Source: Halichondria panicea (Eukaryota; Porifera; Demospongiae; Suberitida; Halichondriidae). From it: a stretch of 64,000 nucleotides of DNA. The position numbers were made by a program, and so were the translations under genes. Of this stretch, positions 46,945 through 59,500 are shown piece by piece; the stretch's first letter is position 1, and each line of letters begins with the position of its first letter. Under the pieces are notes generated by a model. That model was not told the DNA's origin and did no database searches. It worked only from the letters and a program-made list of their open reading frames with translations. Location of the stretch: positions 6,186,621-6,250,620 of the forward strand of contig NC_087389.1 in assembly GCF_963675165.1 (NCBI RefSeq), given 5' to 3'.

Positions 46945-47368
46945 AGAAAACTCATGCTCTAAATTATTGGGACGTTGTGATGTGTTTTTATGATTTATTT
47001 GTACCAGGTGCATAAAATTATTGTGCAAAAAATGTTTGTTAGGTAAAGATCGTAGTGGTTCAATCCGCGGCTTTACCTCGAAAACTACATTAATTGAGTG
47101 GGTGCCGTCATAATTATAAAACCACAAACAGTGAGCTGTGTCAGCTGCCCCACCCTCTTATTCTAGACAAGGCTGAGACTTACAAACTGAAACAGTTCCT
47201 CAATTATTGCAAAGGTTGAAACACAAACACACACACAGTAAATTGTAAGCTATCACAAGTGCTAAGTGTTAGCAAAAGCAAGCACAGGTCTGGTCATTGG
47301 GGTGATCTGCACAGAGGAATGAAATTAATAAGCTGACATTATTTTTACTTCAACTTATCAGCAATATA

Positions 47369-47529
47369 TCGTATAGTGGGTATATTTCGAGGGTATACAT
47401 ATTCGCAGAAGAAAGACTTTCGCGGATTTAGTTTTCTTGGAATAGCAGCCTTTTTGCAGCATGCTATTAAATTCGAGGGTATAAATGTTTGCAGTACATT
47501 TATACCCTCAAAGTATACCCGCTATGCGG
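47369..47529. mobile_element. TA-flanked MITE (CCGTATAGC family)
   Basis: Ends TCGTATAGTGGGTATATTTC and (right) GTATACCCGCTATGCGG, flanked by TA on both sides. It lies in the spacer between LAMTOR5 and the mucin-like gene. The rest of 46945-47627 shows no gene. Confidence 0.75.
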
Positions 47530-47627
47530 TACATTTAATATTAGCATCATGTCAAAAAGCTATACTTAACATAAAATTATGCAAGGCCCATAACAAGCCA
47601 ATTACATATACTATAGCAGCACAATAA

Positions 47628-49243
47628 TTATACAACTGTGATCACAAGACAGTCATGTGACGTGCGTACCATGAATGCAGGTTCTCTCAGATCGAGTTCC
47701 TCCTCCTCGTCTGAGTCATCACTGCCATCACGGTCAGTGAGGGGGATCAGGTGACGACGATACCGGCGCACCCTGGAGAGAGAGGGGAGGGGCACAATAT
47801 TCAGCATAGTATAAATATTGGGTTTGAATGCGATGTTCTTTCGATTGTAAATTGGCTAAATTTTTGCATAATTGAAACGCAAAAAGTGAGCATACAGCAT
47901 GCAATTTCCTATGTTTTGCATGCAATTTGCAAAAACGCAATCAGAGTTAGTAGTGTCATTCACAATCCATTAACCATGTATGGTAGTATAGGCAGTGCTA
48001 GTGTGCATGCATGCAGTGTGTACTGTGCTGGTTATTATCTACATCACTCTATCACATCACATCACTCTAACTATGAAAATGAAACCTATTTGTAAATGGG
48101 AATGATCGATAGTGATGACCACCCCTGAATAAAAGCCAACTGTGATCTAAAGGTCAGGTCCCAAATGAACAGTTGTGCACAAACAACCCATCAACAAAAG
48201 CCACCTCTGCATATACATGTATATAAGAGCCAACATTTGTTCCCCAAAGGTGTCTGTTATAGAGGGGGTTCTCTATACATGCTTATCACAAATGAATGGG
48301 AATAATCTACGTTACAAATCGGGATTTGAGTATACCATATGAACAGGATCCTTCTAAGCTATAACAATTATTTGCCCAACTGAATTTCTTCATGGCCTAA
48401 TTCAATAAGAGAGGAGATGGGACTCACTTCCTGTATCTCTTCAATGCTAGACAGAGGGCCAGGGACAGGAGACAGCAGACCACACCCCCTAGAGGGGGTA
48501 CGATGTAGAGAATGAGTAGATATTTTTGAGGGATTCCCCCCGAGGAAGGAGTGGGCGTGATTACATGACTGGAGCTCGTGTGAGAATCAGACATACTGGT
48601 CGTTGAACTACGACTGGAAATTGTTGTGTGAATAGAATCAGACACAGTGCTCGTACTTGAATGAAACACAGTGCTCATAGTATGGGAACCAGACACAGCG
48701 CTAGTAGTATGGGAACCTGATACGGTATTTGTATGGAACACAATGCTTGTAGTTGGTGACTGGGAATCAGACAGTCTCTGTGTTTGTGTAGACATAGTTC
48801 CCGACCCAGTGGTCTTGGTTCCATTTTGAATGGGTGTGCTGGTTCCAAGGCGAGCTGTGTGCATGCTGGTTCTTGATTGAGGTGTGTAGGATTGTCCACC
48901 ATTGTTACTGATTGTAGTCAATAGCTGATCAAATGATTGACTGTGTTGACTGGTGAGCATGAGGGAGGCATGTGAGGGAGGATACGAGTTAGTTCTTTGT
49001 GTTTCATTAAACATCGCTGAGGTTTTATCGGAGTAGCTATTTGTCATCTGTACAAACCCTGCAAGTGTGTGTGGAGCATCTATACATGTACGTATAATAC
49101 TTATTTATCGTATAAATGTAGACATTAATTTTTAGTATAATTATGAAGATCAATCAGCACAGCACACTACACTATACATTGCTAGCCATACCTGTTATAC
49201 AAAGTAGCAACTTCAGAACATCTACAGTAGAGAAATAATCCAT
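47628..49243 (-). CDS. Mucin-like type I single-pass membrane protein (unrecognised)
   Basis: Three exons (minus): 49192-49243, 48428-49058, 47628-47772, total 828 nt, 275 aa plus stop. Exon 1 encodes a hydrophobic signal peptide (MDYFSTVDVLKLLLCITG). Exon 2 gives a 150-residue Ser/Thr-rich ectodomain with imperfect GSHTTSAVSGSHTMSTVF repeats, likely O-glycosylated, then a transmembrane segment (LLILYIVPPLGGVVCCLLSL) and a basic stop-transfer KRYRKVRRYRRH. Exon 3 is a short acidic tail (GSDDSDEEEELDL). The 3' end assumes read-through of the last exon to VITVV and stop, which would leave a class I PDZ-ligand-like end. Use of the GT after EPAFM to reach a further exon is not excluded. No homology recognised. 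Role could be surface barrier or adhesion. Confidence 0.7.
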
Positions 49244-49457
49244 TTTTCACACATGCAGAAAATTGATTGACTTTGCACTAAACAATTGTCATGTGATAAT
49301 TTATGCTGTAATGGCTATAATATTATGGACAACATTGATTGATAATGACATTCATAAAACATATTAAATAGTATAGATGTACATATATAATAATTATTAA
49401 ATAGGGATGAATTGATACAGTAGCTAGAACTTATAATTCTATATAATTATAGAGACG

Positions 49458-52411
49458 TCAGTTTCCAAGTTGTGCATTTGACGTGGTAACAATCTCCACG
49501 GGAATATTGCGATTAGATCGACATCTGGTCATCTGAAGAGCACAGCTCACTTCTTGGTGATCTGCATTAGATTGAACGATCACACGCTCGCACACGCAGA
49601 AGACGATGTTTCCCTGAATGAGGAGTGTTGTGGAGAGATGCTGCTGATCTGTCGAGAATGGTTTTTGAACACATCGAGCATCACGCGTGTAGTTGAGTGC
49701 AGCGTTGTCCTGTGAGTGTGTGTGTGAGTGTGTGTGTGTGTGTGAGGGTGTGTGTGTGAGGGGGTGTGCGAGGGTGGGTGTGGGGAAGGTTAATACTGGG
49801 ATATGAAAATAATTTTTATTAAGGGAAAAATATCAAAGAAACCAATATCTCAACAGCAAAGACAGCAAAGACAGCAAAGACGAGGTGTAACTAGTTATGA
49901 TTCATAGCTATAGTAACTAGAGCACTGAAGTGCTAACCCTCGGCTGTTGACATGAATAAATAGTAATGTTACTTTTATAGACGGGTAGTAATTTTAGCAT
50001 TTTCAGATTTTTTTCTGTTTTTAGGCCAGGGTACTGATTTTGGTGGATTTGTAGGAGTGTTCAGTTATGCTAGGGAACATTCAGCTACATACTTTCCCAC
50101 ACTAGGTCCAATCCTTAACTTATATAGACTGCAGCTGTTCCCACACTAGGTCCAATCCTTGATTTATATAGACTGTAGCTGTTCCCAGACTAGGTAATTA
50201 CCCGAGGTGTGCGTGGGCGGCCACGGGTATACATGTAGTAGTTGTGGACAGCTGAGTCTACTCACCTGGATGCCATAGCACTGCGTTTACAGCATGGATA
50301 GCCTCCACACAACAGTTTTAATAGTGGAAGATTTCGATGTTAGAGCTTCATTGTCGTATAAAAGCGAGCAAAAGCTAAGAAGCACAGTTGAACTTGCATG
50401 TTTGCTAGCTCTACATGTGATCTTTATTCGAGGTATATCTAGATCTACTAGGTTGTTGCATGTGACGTTCCTTTGATTGTGACTTGTGAATTATCGCATA
50501 ATTTGCAATCATAAGAAACGCACGAAGTGAGCATACAATTCACAATAGTTAGAAACGCAATCACATTCTCAGTCCATTAGCCTCTGCATTCTAAACCTGA
50601 TATATGCTATATATACTCACGGCCATAATATATTCCAGGTCCGGTGTTTCACAACGTAGCCCTAAATTGCTGATGGTGCACTCCCTCTCCTCCTCTGTCA
50701 CACAGTCAGCGTAGGGTTGGAAGCCGACCAGCTCTGCAGAGAAGGCCAGGCCTATGATGGTGCCGTTATTAGTGATCCTCTGTGCAATGGCCGACTCGAC
50801 AGCTGGGACCACATTGAATGTATCTAATCTTTGAGAGAGAGAGGAAATGTTGCCACCAGTTACCTGCATGTGGGGGGGGGGGTAATGAAACCACTGACAG
50901 CCATAAGATACACTAAAACATTTGAACGCCTATTTGACCCCTAAAAAGGTCAGATTGGCAACCATGTTTCGTACACAACATATGTGGCACAGAAGAAGTA
51001 AACAAACAGGTTTATAATAATGAGTATAGCTATAGTTCCCCGTAACTATAGATTCTTGAATACACATGATGTAGTACTCTAGAAATTAAAAATGATGTCT
51101 AGATCAGTTAGATCATGGGCTTTCGGTATGGAAATCCTCCTCAGCCCTGAGTATTGGGGAACTATGACACAGAGATGCCTCGTGCTCATGATCTATATGA
51201 CCTCATCGTTGTGGAGTTATTTTAAACTCTCACACACATGATGTGTATAGGTATACATAATTATTGTAATATGAACGTGACAATGGTGCATTGTGGCACC
51301 CTCTGATGCAGGTAGACACTTACCAGTTCTCTGTTTTCAAGAACTTGGATTCTATTCATTAATTCCTGTGTGTGTGGGAGGATAGGGTATCAGTTACATG
51401 TGCAATGGGGTGTCTTTGAAAGAATGCAGGAAGATAAACCACAAAGAATGTAAACATTCATTTAAGGTACATGTACATGCACATTACACAAAAATGTCGA
51501 AACAATGTACTGCTACAAGAAAATTATTATCAGTTAAAGATTGTAACAGTGATAAGCAAGGTAGCACCTCGATGTCATTACCTGAACTTGAGGACCTGTA
51601 CAGGAGCGAAAAAATAGTGGGTTAAAAGCAGTGGAGTACAATATGCCATGAGAAGTAACAAAGACAATGGAAGTGTCTCCATTCATCAGAATAATGAGCA
51701 TCAATGACACGCTGAGGGTCAGTGTCTATTCAGGATGCTTGTGCACACAAGCTGTTAATATATACATCCTGAACACAGATCTGATAATAAACATTGAAAC
51801 ATCGCAAAATCAATACTATTTTCAGCTTTATACACAGAAATCACATAATTTATGGGTTTTAATTTTATCTTAGAAACTGGTTTTTGACAAACCTAAAGAT
51901 AATTCTCAAGGACAAAGTATTGCTGAAATGTCAGAGATATAATCATGACAAGCACACACCCCACACACCCACGCACACACACACCACCCACACACTCACT
52001 TGGGGCACAGTTGCATACTGGTATAACTTGCAGCATCATCATTACGGCCAACACCAGTGCTGCTATAGCAACCAACGAAATAAAAATGAGTAGAGCACAC
52101 AAAGTAATCCACAAGCAGGACCGTCCACCATTGCAACCAGTACACTCGGTCTCCTTGGGTTCATCCATACTTCCCTGTAGAGTGGTGACGCCGACGTATC
52201 TGTTCTGCTCAGTTCGAGTTAGCGTAGCATGTCTCATTTCCGTGGCAGCAAACTGGTCTGCATACAAGACATTGTTTTGTTGGTGAAGGTAGCCTGGCGA
52301 TGTGTTTTCTCTTTGCTTGTCTGTCACGATATCATATTCATTAGGTGGGTCCAATTCTCCAGGGCTTGTGTAGTCGCCCTGTGTGTGTGACTGTGTGTGT
52401 GGGGGGGTGTG

Positions 52412-52455
<44 letters not shown>

Positions 52456-52810
52456 GTGTGTGCGTGTATGTTTGTGTATGTGTGGGGGGAGGGAAAAGAG
52501 GGGCGGAATTTGAGTTATGTTGATAACCACAGTCTCTACCCAATGAACCACGGAATTCTTAGGCCACATACATACACACGCACAACCTTTATGATATTTA
52601 CCCGCCCACTTCACACCCTCACATACTCCCACTCCACACCCTCATGCACACCCACTCCACACCCTCACACACGCTCACTTGCTGAGTCAGGTACTCTTTA
52701 TGTTCGGACTGAGCCACATCGACAGACGTGTACAACGGTGCTATCCCGCCCACGCTGCTCCCGTTATCAGTCAGTCTCTGCAGCTCTAGCGGAGCGGGGG
52801 GTTTGTTCAT
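49458..52810 (-). CDS. Type II single-pass membrane protein (unrecognised)
   Basis: Five exons (minus): 52679-52810, about 51992-52378, 51324-51365, 50621-50863, 49458-49709, about 351 aa. There is no signal peptide. The N-terminal cytoplasmic part (MNKPPAPLELQRL...) is followed by a membrane span (LCALLIFISLVAIAALVLAV) near residue 150, then CNC. A short helical stalk (ELMNRIQVLENREL) and a Cys-containing extracellular domain follow, with NIS, NNGT and NYT glycosylation sites and about ten Cys. The last four exons are phase 0. The obvious donor of exon 2 (CCAA|gtgagt) breaks the frame, while one 8 bp on (GTGT|gtgggt) keeps it, so I chose that. An extra small exon is the alternative. The organisation resembles stalked type II receptors but no family is recognised. 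Divergent from HSP90B1. Confidence 0.65.
50246..50445. repeat. Dispersed repeat, uninterrupted copy
   Basis: Contains CACTGCGTTTACAGCATGG and GCCTCCACACAACAG. The same sequence occurs at 56499-57605, where it is split by a MITE. Non-coding; inside an intron of the type II membrane gene. Confidence 0.7.
52381..52476. repeat. GT microsatellite
   Basis: Nearly pure GT/GTGGGG run in intron 1 of the type II membrane gene. Similar CA/GT runs lie at 23372-23415, 24415-24471, 49711-49760 and 60596-60675, mostly near splice acceptors. Confidence 0.9.
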
Positions 52811-53589
52811 CGTGCTTGGGGGTCAATAAGGTCAAATCGCTACTACCAATATACCAGATCAAAGAATTACAAGGAACCAATCACACAATCTTCAGTTGTA
52901 GAATGTCTAGACCTCAGTAGTACGTACTGGAGATGGGTACTTGGTATATAGCCTATAGTGTTATTGTGAGGTGGAGAATGGGATTGTTAGAATAATAGGT
53001 TTCCGAACATTGTGAAGCAAAGACTCAACAGTTTAGATAACAACACGAATGGAATCATGATATAAAGACGAGACAAAATAGTAAACATTTTGGACAGTGT
53101 GTGCAGTATTTGTAGCAGCTATAAGATCTTGCCTCACACATCACACACATCTCACACACATCACACATCACTTATCACACACACTCACACACATCTCTCT
53201 GATTGCTTACCTCAAAGCTGTAGCCTTTGATAAAGATTTAATTACTTCTCAATCAAAACAACACATTTCGTTGCGGTTTTCTAGTGCTCAACAGATCCGG
53301 ATGTATTCATGTATCCACCATCAAACTAATCTAATTAGCCTCGGATATAAGACGTGTCAAAGCCTTGGGCTCGGATCTAAAGGCCCACAAAAACTTTGAG
53401 TCGAGGCCATGCGCAGAGCCGTAGTAACAAATTTTTTTTTTTTTTTAACAAAAATGGCGTCGCTCAGTGTCAACCAATCAAAACATCCCACATTTGCACA
53501 CACGTGGAGTGAATCTAAAGTGGGCGATCTCTGGCTATTACTCCTGCAACTTGGAAGTGCTAATCAATAATTCAGAAAAGACACAAGCC
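52811..53589. promoter_or_regulatory. Divergent promoter region with ERSE-like site upstream of GRP94
   Basis: 779 bp separate the start codons of the type II membrane gene and HSP90B1. At 53474-53492 the sequence CCAAT-N9-CCACA differs by one base from the ER stress response element CCAAT-N9-CCACG. CACGTGG follows at 53501-53507. AAAATGGCG, a YY1-like site often found at transcription starts, lies near 53452. A stress-response promoter is what GRP94 genes are known to have. Confidence 0.5.
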
Positions 53590-56500
53590 ATGAAGGGAAG
53601 ACTGTTGCTGCTAGCTGTTCTGGGGCTCCTGTGTGTGGCAGGTAAGACATTAAATTGTTACTTGCAACTCAATACTCCATGAGCTAGCTTGCAAGTGTTC
53701 ACATGTTAAAATCGTAATTGAAATCTCTGCATGAATTTATATTAAATGTACATTACTGTTATATTGGACTGTGTGTGCAGGCTGCCGTGCTCAGGAGGAG
53801 GATGAGGACACACCCCCTCCCACTGCCGACGATGACCTTGGTGCCAGCAGGGATGGATCACGTACCGACACAGAGGCTGTACAGAGGTGAGGGGTAGTAA
53901 TGTGTGAGTGGTGTGGTGTGGGTGGTGAAGGAGCTGTGCAGAGGTGAGGGGCCGGGGTAGCAATGTGTAGGTAGTGGTGTGGGTGGTGAGGGAGCTGTGC
54001 AGAGGTGAGGGTGGTGTGAGGCTGTGCAGAGGTGAGGGTGGTGTGAGGCTGTGCAGAGGTGAGGGTGGGGAGGGAGCTGTGCAGAGGTGTAGGTGGTGTG
54101 GGGCTGTGCAGAGGTGTAGGTGGTGTGAGGCTGTGCAGAGGTGAGGGTGGGGAGGGAGCTGTGCAGAGGTGAGGGTGGTGTGAGGCTGTGTAGAGGTGTG
54201 AGTGGTGAGGAGAATTGTTATTAATAATTGGGTTTTTATTTTCATTGTTTACACATCATTTTCGCTTTCTCCTCCTTTCACAACAATTCTCGTGATAATT
54301 AGTGTTTTTAAGACCACAAATTCTTACAATTTCAATTGCGATTGACAGTAAATGCCATCATTGCTATAGCGATATACAACCCAGTGATGTGCCCAGTATG
54401 TTCAAAGTGGTGGCTTTTTCAAACCCTCAATCTCAATTTAACAGTAGTGAACTAGGCCTAAGAGGTGGGCCTAAGAGGTGGGCCTAAGACTTGGTTTACT
54501 ATTTGTCTAGAGGTGGGTTAGTACCGACCACCACCAATGTGTACTAACACCCCCTCCGTCCCTCCCTCCAGAGAGGAGGAAGCCATTAAACTGGATGGTT
54601 TGAGTGTGGCAGAGATGAGAGGACTGAGAGATAAAGCTGAGAAACATGTCTTCCAAGCTGAGGTCAACCGTATGATGAAACTTATTATCAACTCTCTCTA
54701 CAGGAACAAGGAGGTGGGTGAAGGGGGTGTGGCCAGCGCAGTGGTGCATGCACGATTGCACATTATAACTGTAGTAAAACTGATGTTTCTCAGAGTAAGG
54801 AATTGCCAAATTAGTTGTGGAACTGATGGTCAGTTTTGTGCATTTTTCAACCATTCCCAATTAGCAGCTACCGTTACAAGCAACCCATATATACCCACAA
54901 GAGACAAGAGTTACTTAACTTCCAGTCTAAGATTCCTCCCTCCCTCTTGCTCAGATTTTCCTAAGAGAACTTATATCGAATGCATCAGATGCCCTGGACA
55001 AGATACGATTCCTCGCCCTCACTGACAAGACAGCCATGGGTACTCTGGATGAGCTCTCCATCAAGATCAAGGCTGACCCTGAGAACAACGCCCTCCACAT
55101 CACAGACACTGGATTAGGTACGTGGTGATGTGCAGCGTAGGTGTTGGTATTTGAAGGGGGATATTGGGGAAGAAAAGGGGAGAGAGTGTCTCTTAATTAG
55201 AATCATTTTATTGTCATTTTCCCACCCACATTTTTAGGCTATACAGTCCAGGGCTGAATTGAGGGGGCAAGGGGGGTACTTCCCCCCCTGGGCACAGTTT
55301 TGCCCCCCCCCCCCCCAGGATCTGGCAGATTCATTTGTACTACTATAATTCTGATGACTTCGCCCCTCCTACATTCTTAATTTGCACAGTTCGCCCCCCC
55401 TGATCCAAAATCCTGGATGCAGCCCTGCAGTCACGCTTGTATTTCTCCCATTCCCATACAGGTATGACTAGGAAGGATCTGGAACTGAACCTCGGCACGA
55501 TAGCCAAGTCTGGTACCACTGAGTTCTTTGAGAAACTAGAGGCTGCCTCAGACTCGTCAGCTAGCGATCTGATTGGTCAATTTGGTGTCGGATTCTACTC
55601 TTCATTCCTGGGTTAGTTCACAGTGTCCAATTTCATAATTCTGTAGCTTGGTTACATGACACGCTGCCTACTATGAGCAATATCCATCATCTCTCTTGGA
55701 AGTATGAGCTATAGTTCCTGGTAACCATAGATTGCTTGAGGATATTATTCTAGCTCTAGTTATCCGATGAAAAGTGATATCTAGATCATGCAGGTGATAC
55801 CTTTCAAATAATGTGTTTGAATTGGTAGGACCATACTTTTTCAGCCATGGACCATATTATTGTATGGCCAAATTTGCAAATCTTTTTTATCTCTCAAATA
55901 TGAGCTTTGATGACTACATTATTTTAAGCTTTCAGAAAATTATAATTCAAGTTATGGCAACTGAAATATGTACTATTCCTTGATTCCCCCTCCCCTACAG
56001 TTGCTGACACTGTGGTGGTGACATCCAAACACAACGACGACCCAGTCCAGCACATCTGGGAGAGTGATGCCTCACAGTTCACTATAGCGGAGGACCCACG
56101 AGGCAACACCCTCCAGCGAGGGACCACCGTCAGTCTGTTCATGAAGGAGGAAGCTAGGGAGTATCTGGAGCCAGGCAAATTGAGAGGTCTGGTGGAGAAG
56201 TACAGTCAGTTCATCAACTTCCCCATCTACATATGGGAGAGTAAGGTTAGTAATGTACAAGAGTTGAATTAAAATCCACAATACCAAGAGTAGTTAAGAG
56301 TATAATATATATGGAGGGCGATGCAGCGAGAGACCTCTGATCTATACTTACAGCCTCGTCCTGTGGCTAGCAACTGTCACTCGTGCCTGCACACATTGTC
56401 TATAGTGGTGTATTGTTAGTATGTATCGTAATAGGACTGAAATTTTACAAGCTAAGAATGTCTCGCTCGGGTTATAGTCCGTTGGTTTGTTTGTTTGTGG

Positions 56501-59500
56501 ACAGCTGAATCTACTTACCTGGATGTCACAGCACTGCGTTTACATAATAGTTAGACACTGTTTTGGAGGTGTCTATGGGATTTAGAAGCCCAAAGGCATT
56601 GATTTAGTATCCCGAGCGTAGCGAGGGTACTAAAGTGGCCGAGGGCTTCTAAATCACATGGACACCGACAAAACAGTGTCTAACTCATTTAGATACTAGT
56701 GCGCATGCGCAAACCGCTTGACTACAATACAATTACCTGACAACGGAATACTGGTATACTCAGTAAATTTGCAGGTATACTAAGTCCAATAGTATACTAG
56801 CCTCGATCCCAGGCCGCTCTTCCTCGAAGAGAGGGCCTGGTATCGACTGTTTGCGCATGCGCCACATAATCCCCAGAAACTGGGGACTCCGGATATTATC
56901 GTATAATGCTCAGTAAAACAATGACGTCACAACAAACGGAAGTGGATTGAAGAAAGTGGATAGAAGTCTGATTGTGAAGGCTTCTAGCCTGTGTGATAGC
57001 ATTCTAATAGCTACCCCTAGCCTGCTATGTTAACAAAGAACTCACAGCCTGCAACCAACAGTGTGGATGACAATCGTCTGAACGGAGGGAAGGCTGACAA
57101 TAGCCTGTATGGACAGGCCACGCCCATCTGACACTAACCTTGGTGAAAGTCAACTCTATCAGAAAGAAATTGCTGCTGTAACCAATACTGCTCTGTCTCT
57201 AGCTAGCTAGCTATATAGCTCTGTGTCTGACTTTTAATATGAAGAGTATTCTTCGTCTATAATTATATAGTAATTATGTTATTCAGGATATAATTTGGGT
57301 AAAAATTCAGTTTAATGGAAAACATTACGGGAATATTATCCAATAATTTTGCGCATTCGCAAGAGTCAGTAGCAGGCCTAATAATTAGGCCTTGTGAAGG
57401 AGGCTAATAGTATACCTGCTCTGAGGCACTTTTCCCATGTACTTTCCATGTACTTCCCATGTAGATCTTATCAATTAGTGTCTAAAGTATGGATAGCCTC
57501 CACACAACAAGTTATTAGTTTAAATAGTGGCAGATTTTGATGTTAAAGCCTCGTTGTCGTATAAAAGCTAGAGCTAGCTACACAGCTGTTATTCGAGGTA
57601 CCCTATGTATTTGCAGCTGAAGTGATCCTGTACCAGGAACAATGGAACAGGGTCACTAAAGTAGAAAGCTAGAATTATGGTTGTGATTTGTTACTTCTTT
57701 GCTTGCCAGGAGCCGGCCATAATTATTTCTAAGACTCCAGTCTTCTCTGCTGTAATCCTTAGTCTACAATGCATGACGATGTCTCGTGTACCACTAAAAC
57801 CATGTTCTCAAAAGTTTCAGCATGCTTCTAGTCTATTACATGTTACTGTGGATTGCAGTGCACTTGCAGCTAGACTCGCAAGCCATTCCTTTTTCCTAAC
57901 CACACCCCTTGCCCCGCCCATGCAGACTGAGACAGTTGATGAGCCTATAGAGGATGAGAGTGATGAGGCCACACCCACTGATGAAGGGGAGGGTGACGAT
58001 GATGAGGACGCTGTAGTAGAGGATGAAGAGAAGGAAGACAAACCAAAGACAAAGAAGGTAGTGTGTGTGTGTGGGAGTGTGTGGGTGGGAGTGTAGATAG
58101 TGTGGGTGGTGGGATGTGTGTACTGTATTAGCCATACATCTATCTATGCATACAATTCTTTCCTTGTTCAATAGCAAAACGCAAAAACAACCATTTATAA
58201 CAATGCAGTAAATACAGTGTTTTCGTACACTTATATTGACCCCACTGACCCCGCCCCCAGGTTGAGAAGACGACGTGGGACTGGGTTCTAGTGAACGATG
58301 CCAAACCTCTCTGGTTGCGCAACCCTAAGGAGATTGATGAGGATGAGTATCGGAACTTCTACCGTCTCTTCTCCAAGACCTCGGCCGATCCTCTCGCCAA
58401 GATACACTTCACTGCTGAGGGGGAAGTCACCTTTAAAGCTATCCTCTTCGTGCCCGCAGTAAGTGGGCGTGTGTGTGTGTGGAGTGGGTGGTTACGATAT
58501 CAGTACACAGAGTTTACAATTTCAATACATAATTATGTATTGATTATGTTGTTATTAGGAGCTTTTTGAGAACTATATAATAGGTTGTACAATTGATATA
58601 ATTAATGTTTGAAATTGCTCTACAGTGTATGTGATCGTTCCCCGCCCACTCACACACACTCACAGACCGCCCCCGCTAATCTATTTACGGACTACGCCAA
58701 GGCGACTGATAAGATCAAGCTCTACGTACGACGTGTCTTCATCACTGATAACTTTGAGGACATGATGCCAAAGTATCTGAACTTTGTGCAGGGAGTGGTG
58801 AGTCACATGACTAGCTTGTATATATGTAACAGATCATGTGACATCTTTTTTAGAGGTTTTTGCATTGCATCGTAACTGTTGTACTTTTATCCATGATCAT
58901 AACGAATGGAGTGGGGATTATGGCTTTTCCCCACGTGTCACTATAATTATAACCTTCCCCGCCCCCTTTACATGTGTCACTATATAACCTGCCCCACCCC
59001 CTTACAGGTGGACTCTGATGACCTCCCACTCAACGTCTCCCGGGAAATGCTGCAACAACACAAACTGTTGCGTGTGATAAAGAAGAAGCTTGTGAGGAAA
59101 GCGCTCGATATGTTCAAGAAACTGGACAAGGAAGACTACGTCAAGTTCTGGAAGGAGTACGGAACAGCTGTTAAACTAGGAGTCATCGAGGACCCCTCCA
59201 ATAAGACAAGATTGGCAAAACTGCTCAGGTATGTGGTGTGGGTGGAGTGGGTGTGTGTTGGTAGAGTACTAGCTTAGCTGTGCCTATAATAGTTTTCATA
59301 TAATAATAATTATTGTAATTATGCGTTGCTGATACAGCTTTGATAACCAAGAGTAGACAATATCTTGTTATAACCTATTACAAACGTTCACAATCTATAT
59401 AATTATACCACACCCACACCACCACACCCCACCCACACCACCACCCCACACCCACACCACCACCCCACACAGGTTCATCTCGAGCAATGACGCTGAAGAA

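Noticed and set aside
53742-54245. Minus-strand open frame rich in Thr/Pro/His/Leu
   Set aside because: It is the complement of a short tandem repeat (GCTGTGCAGAGGTGAGG) in GRP94 intron 2, derived from the exon 2 splice donor region.
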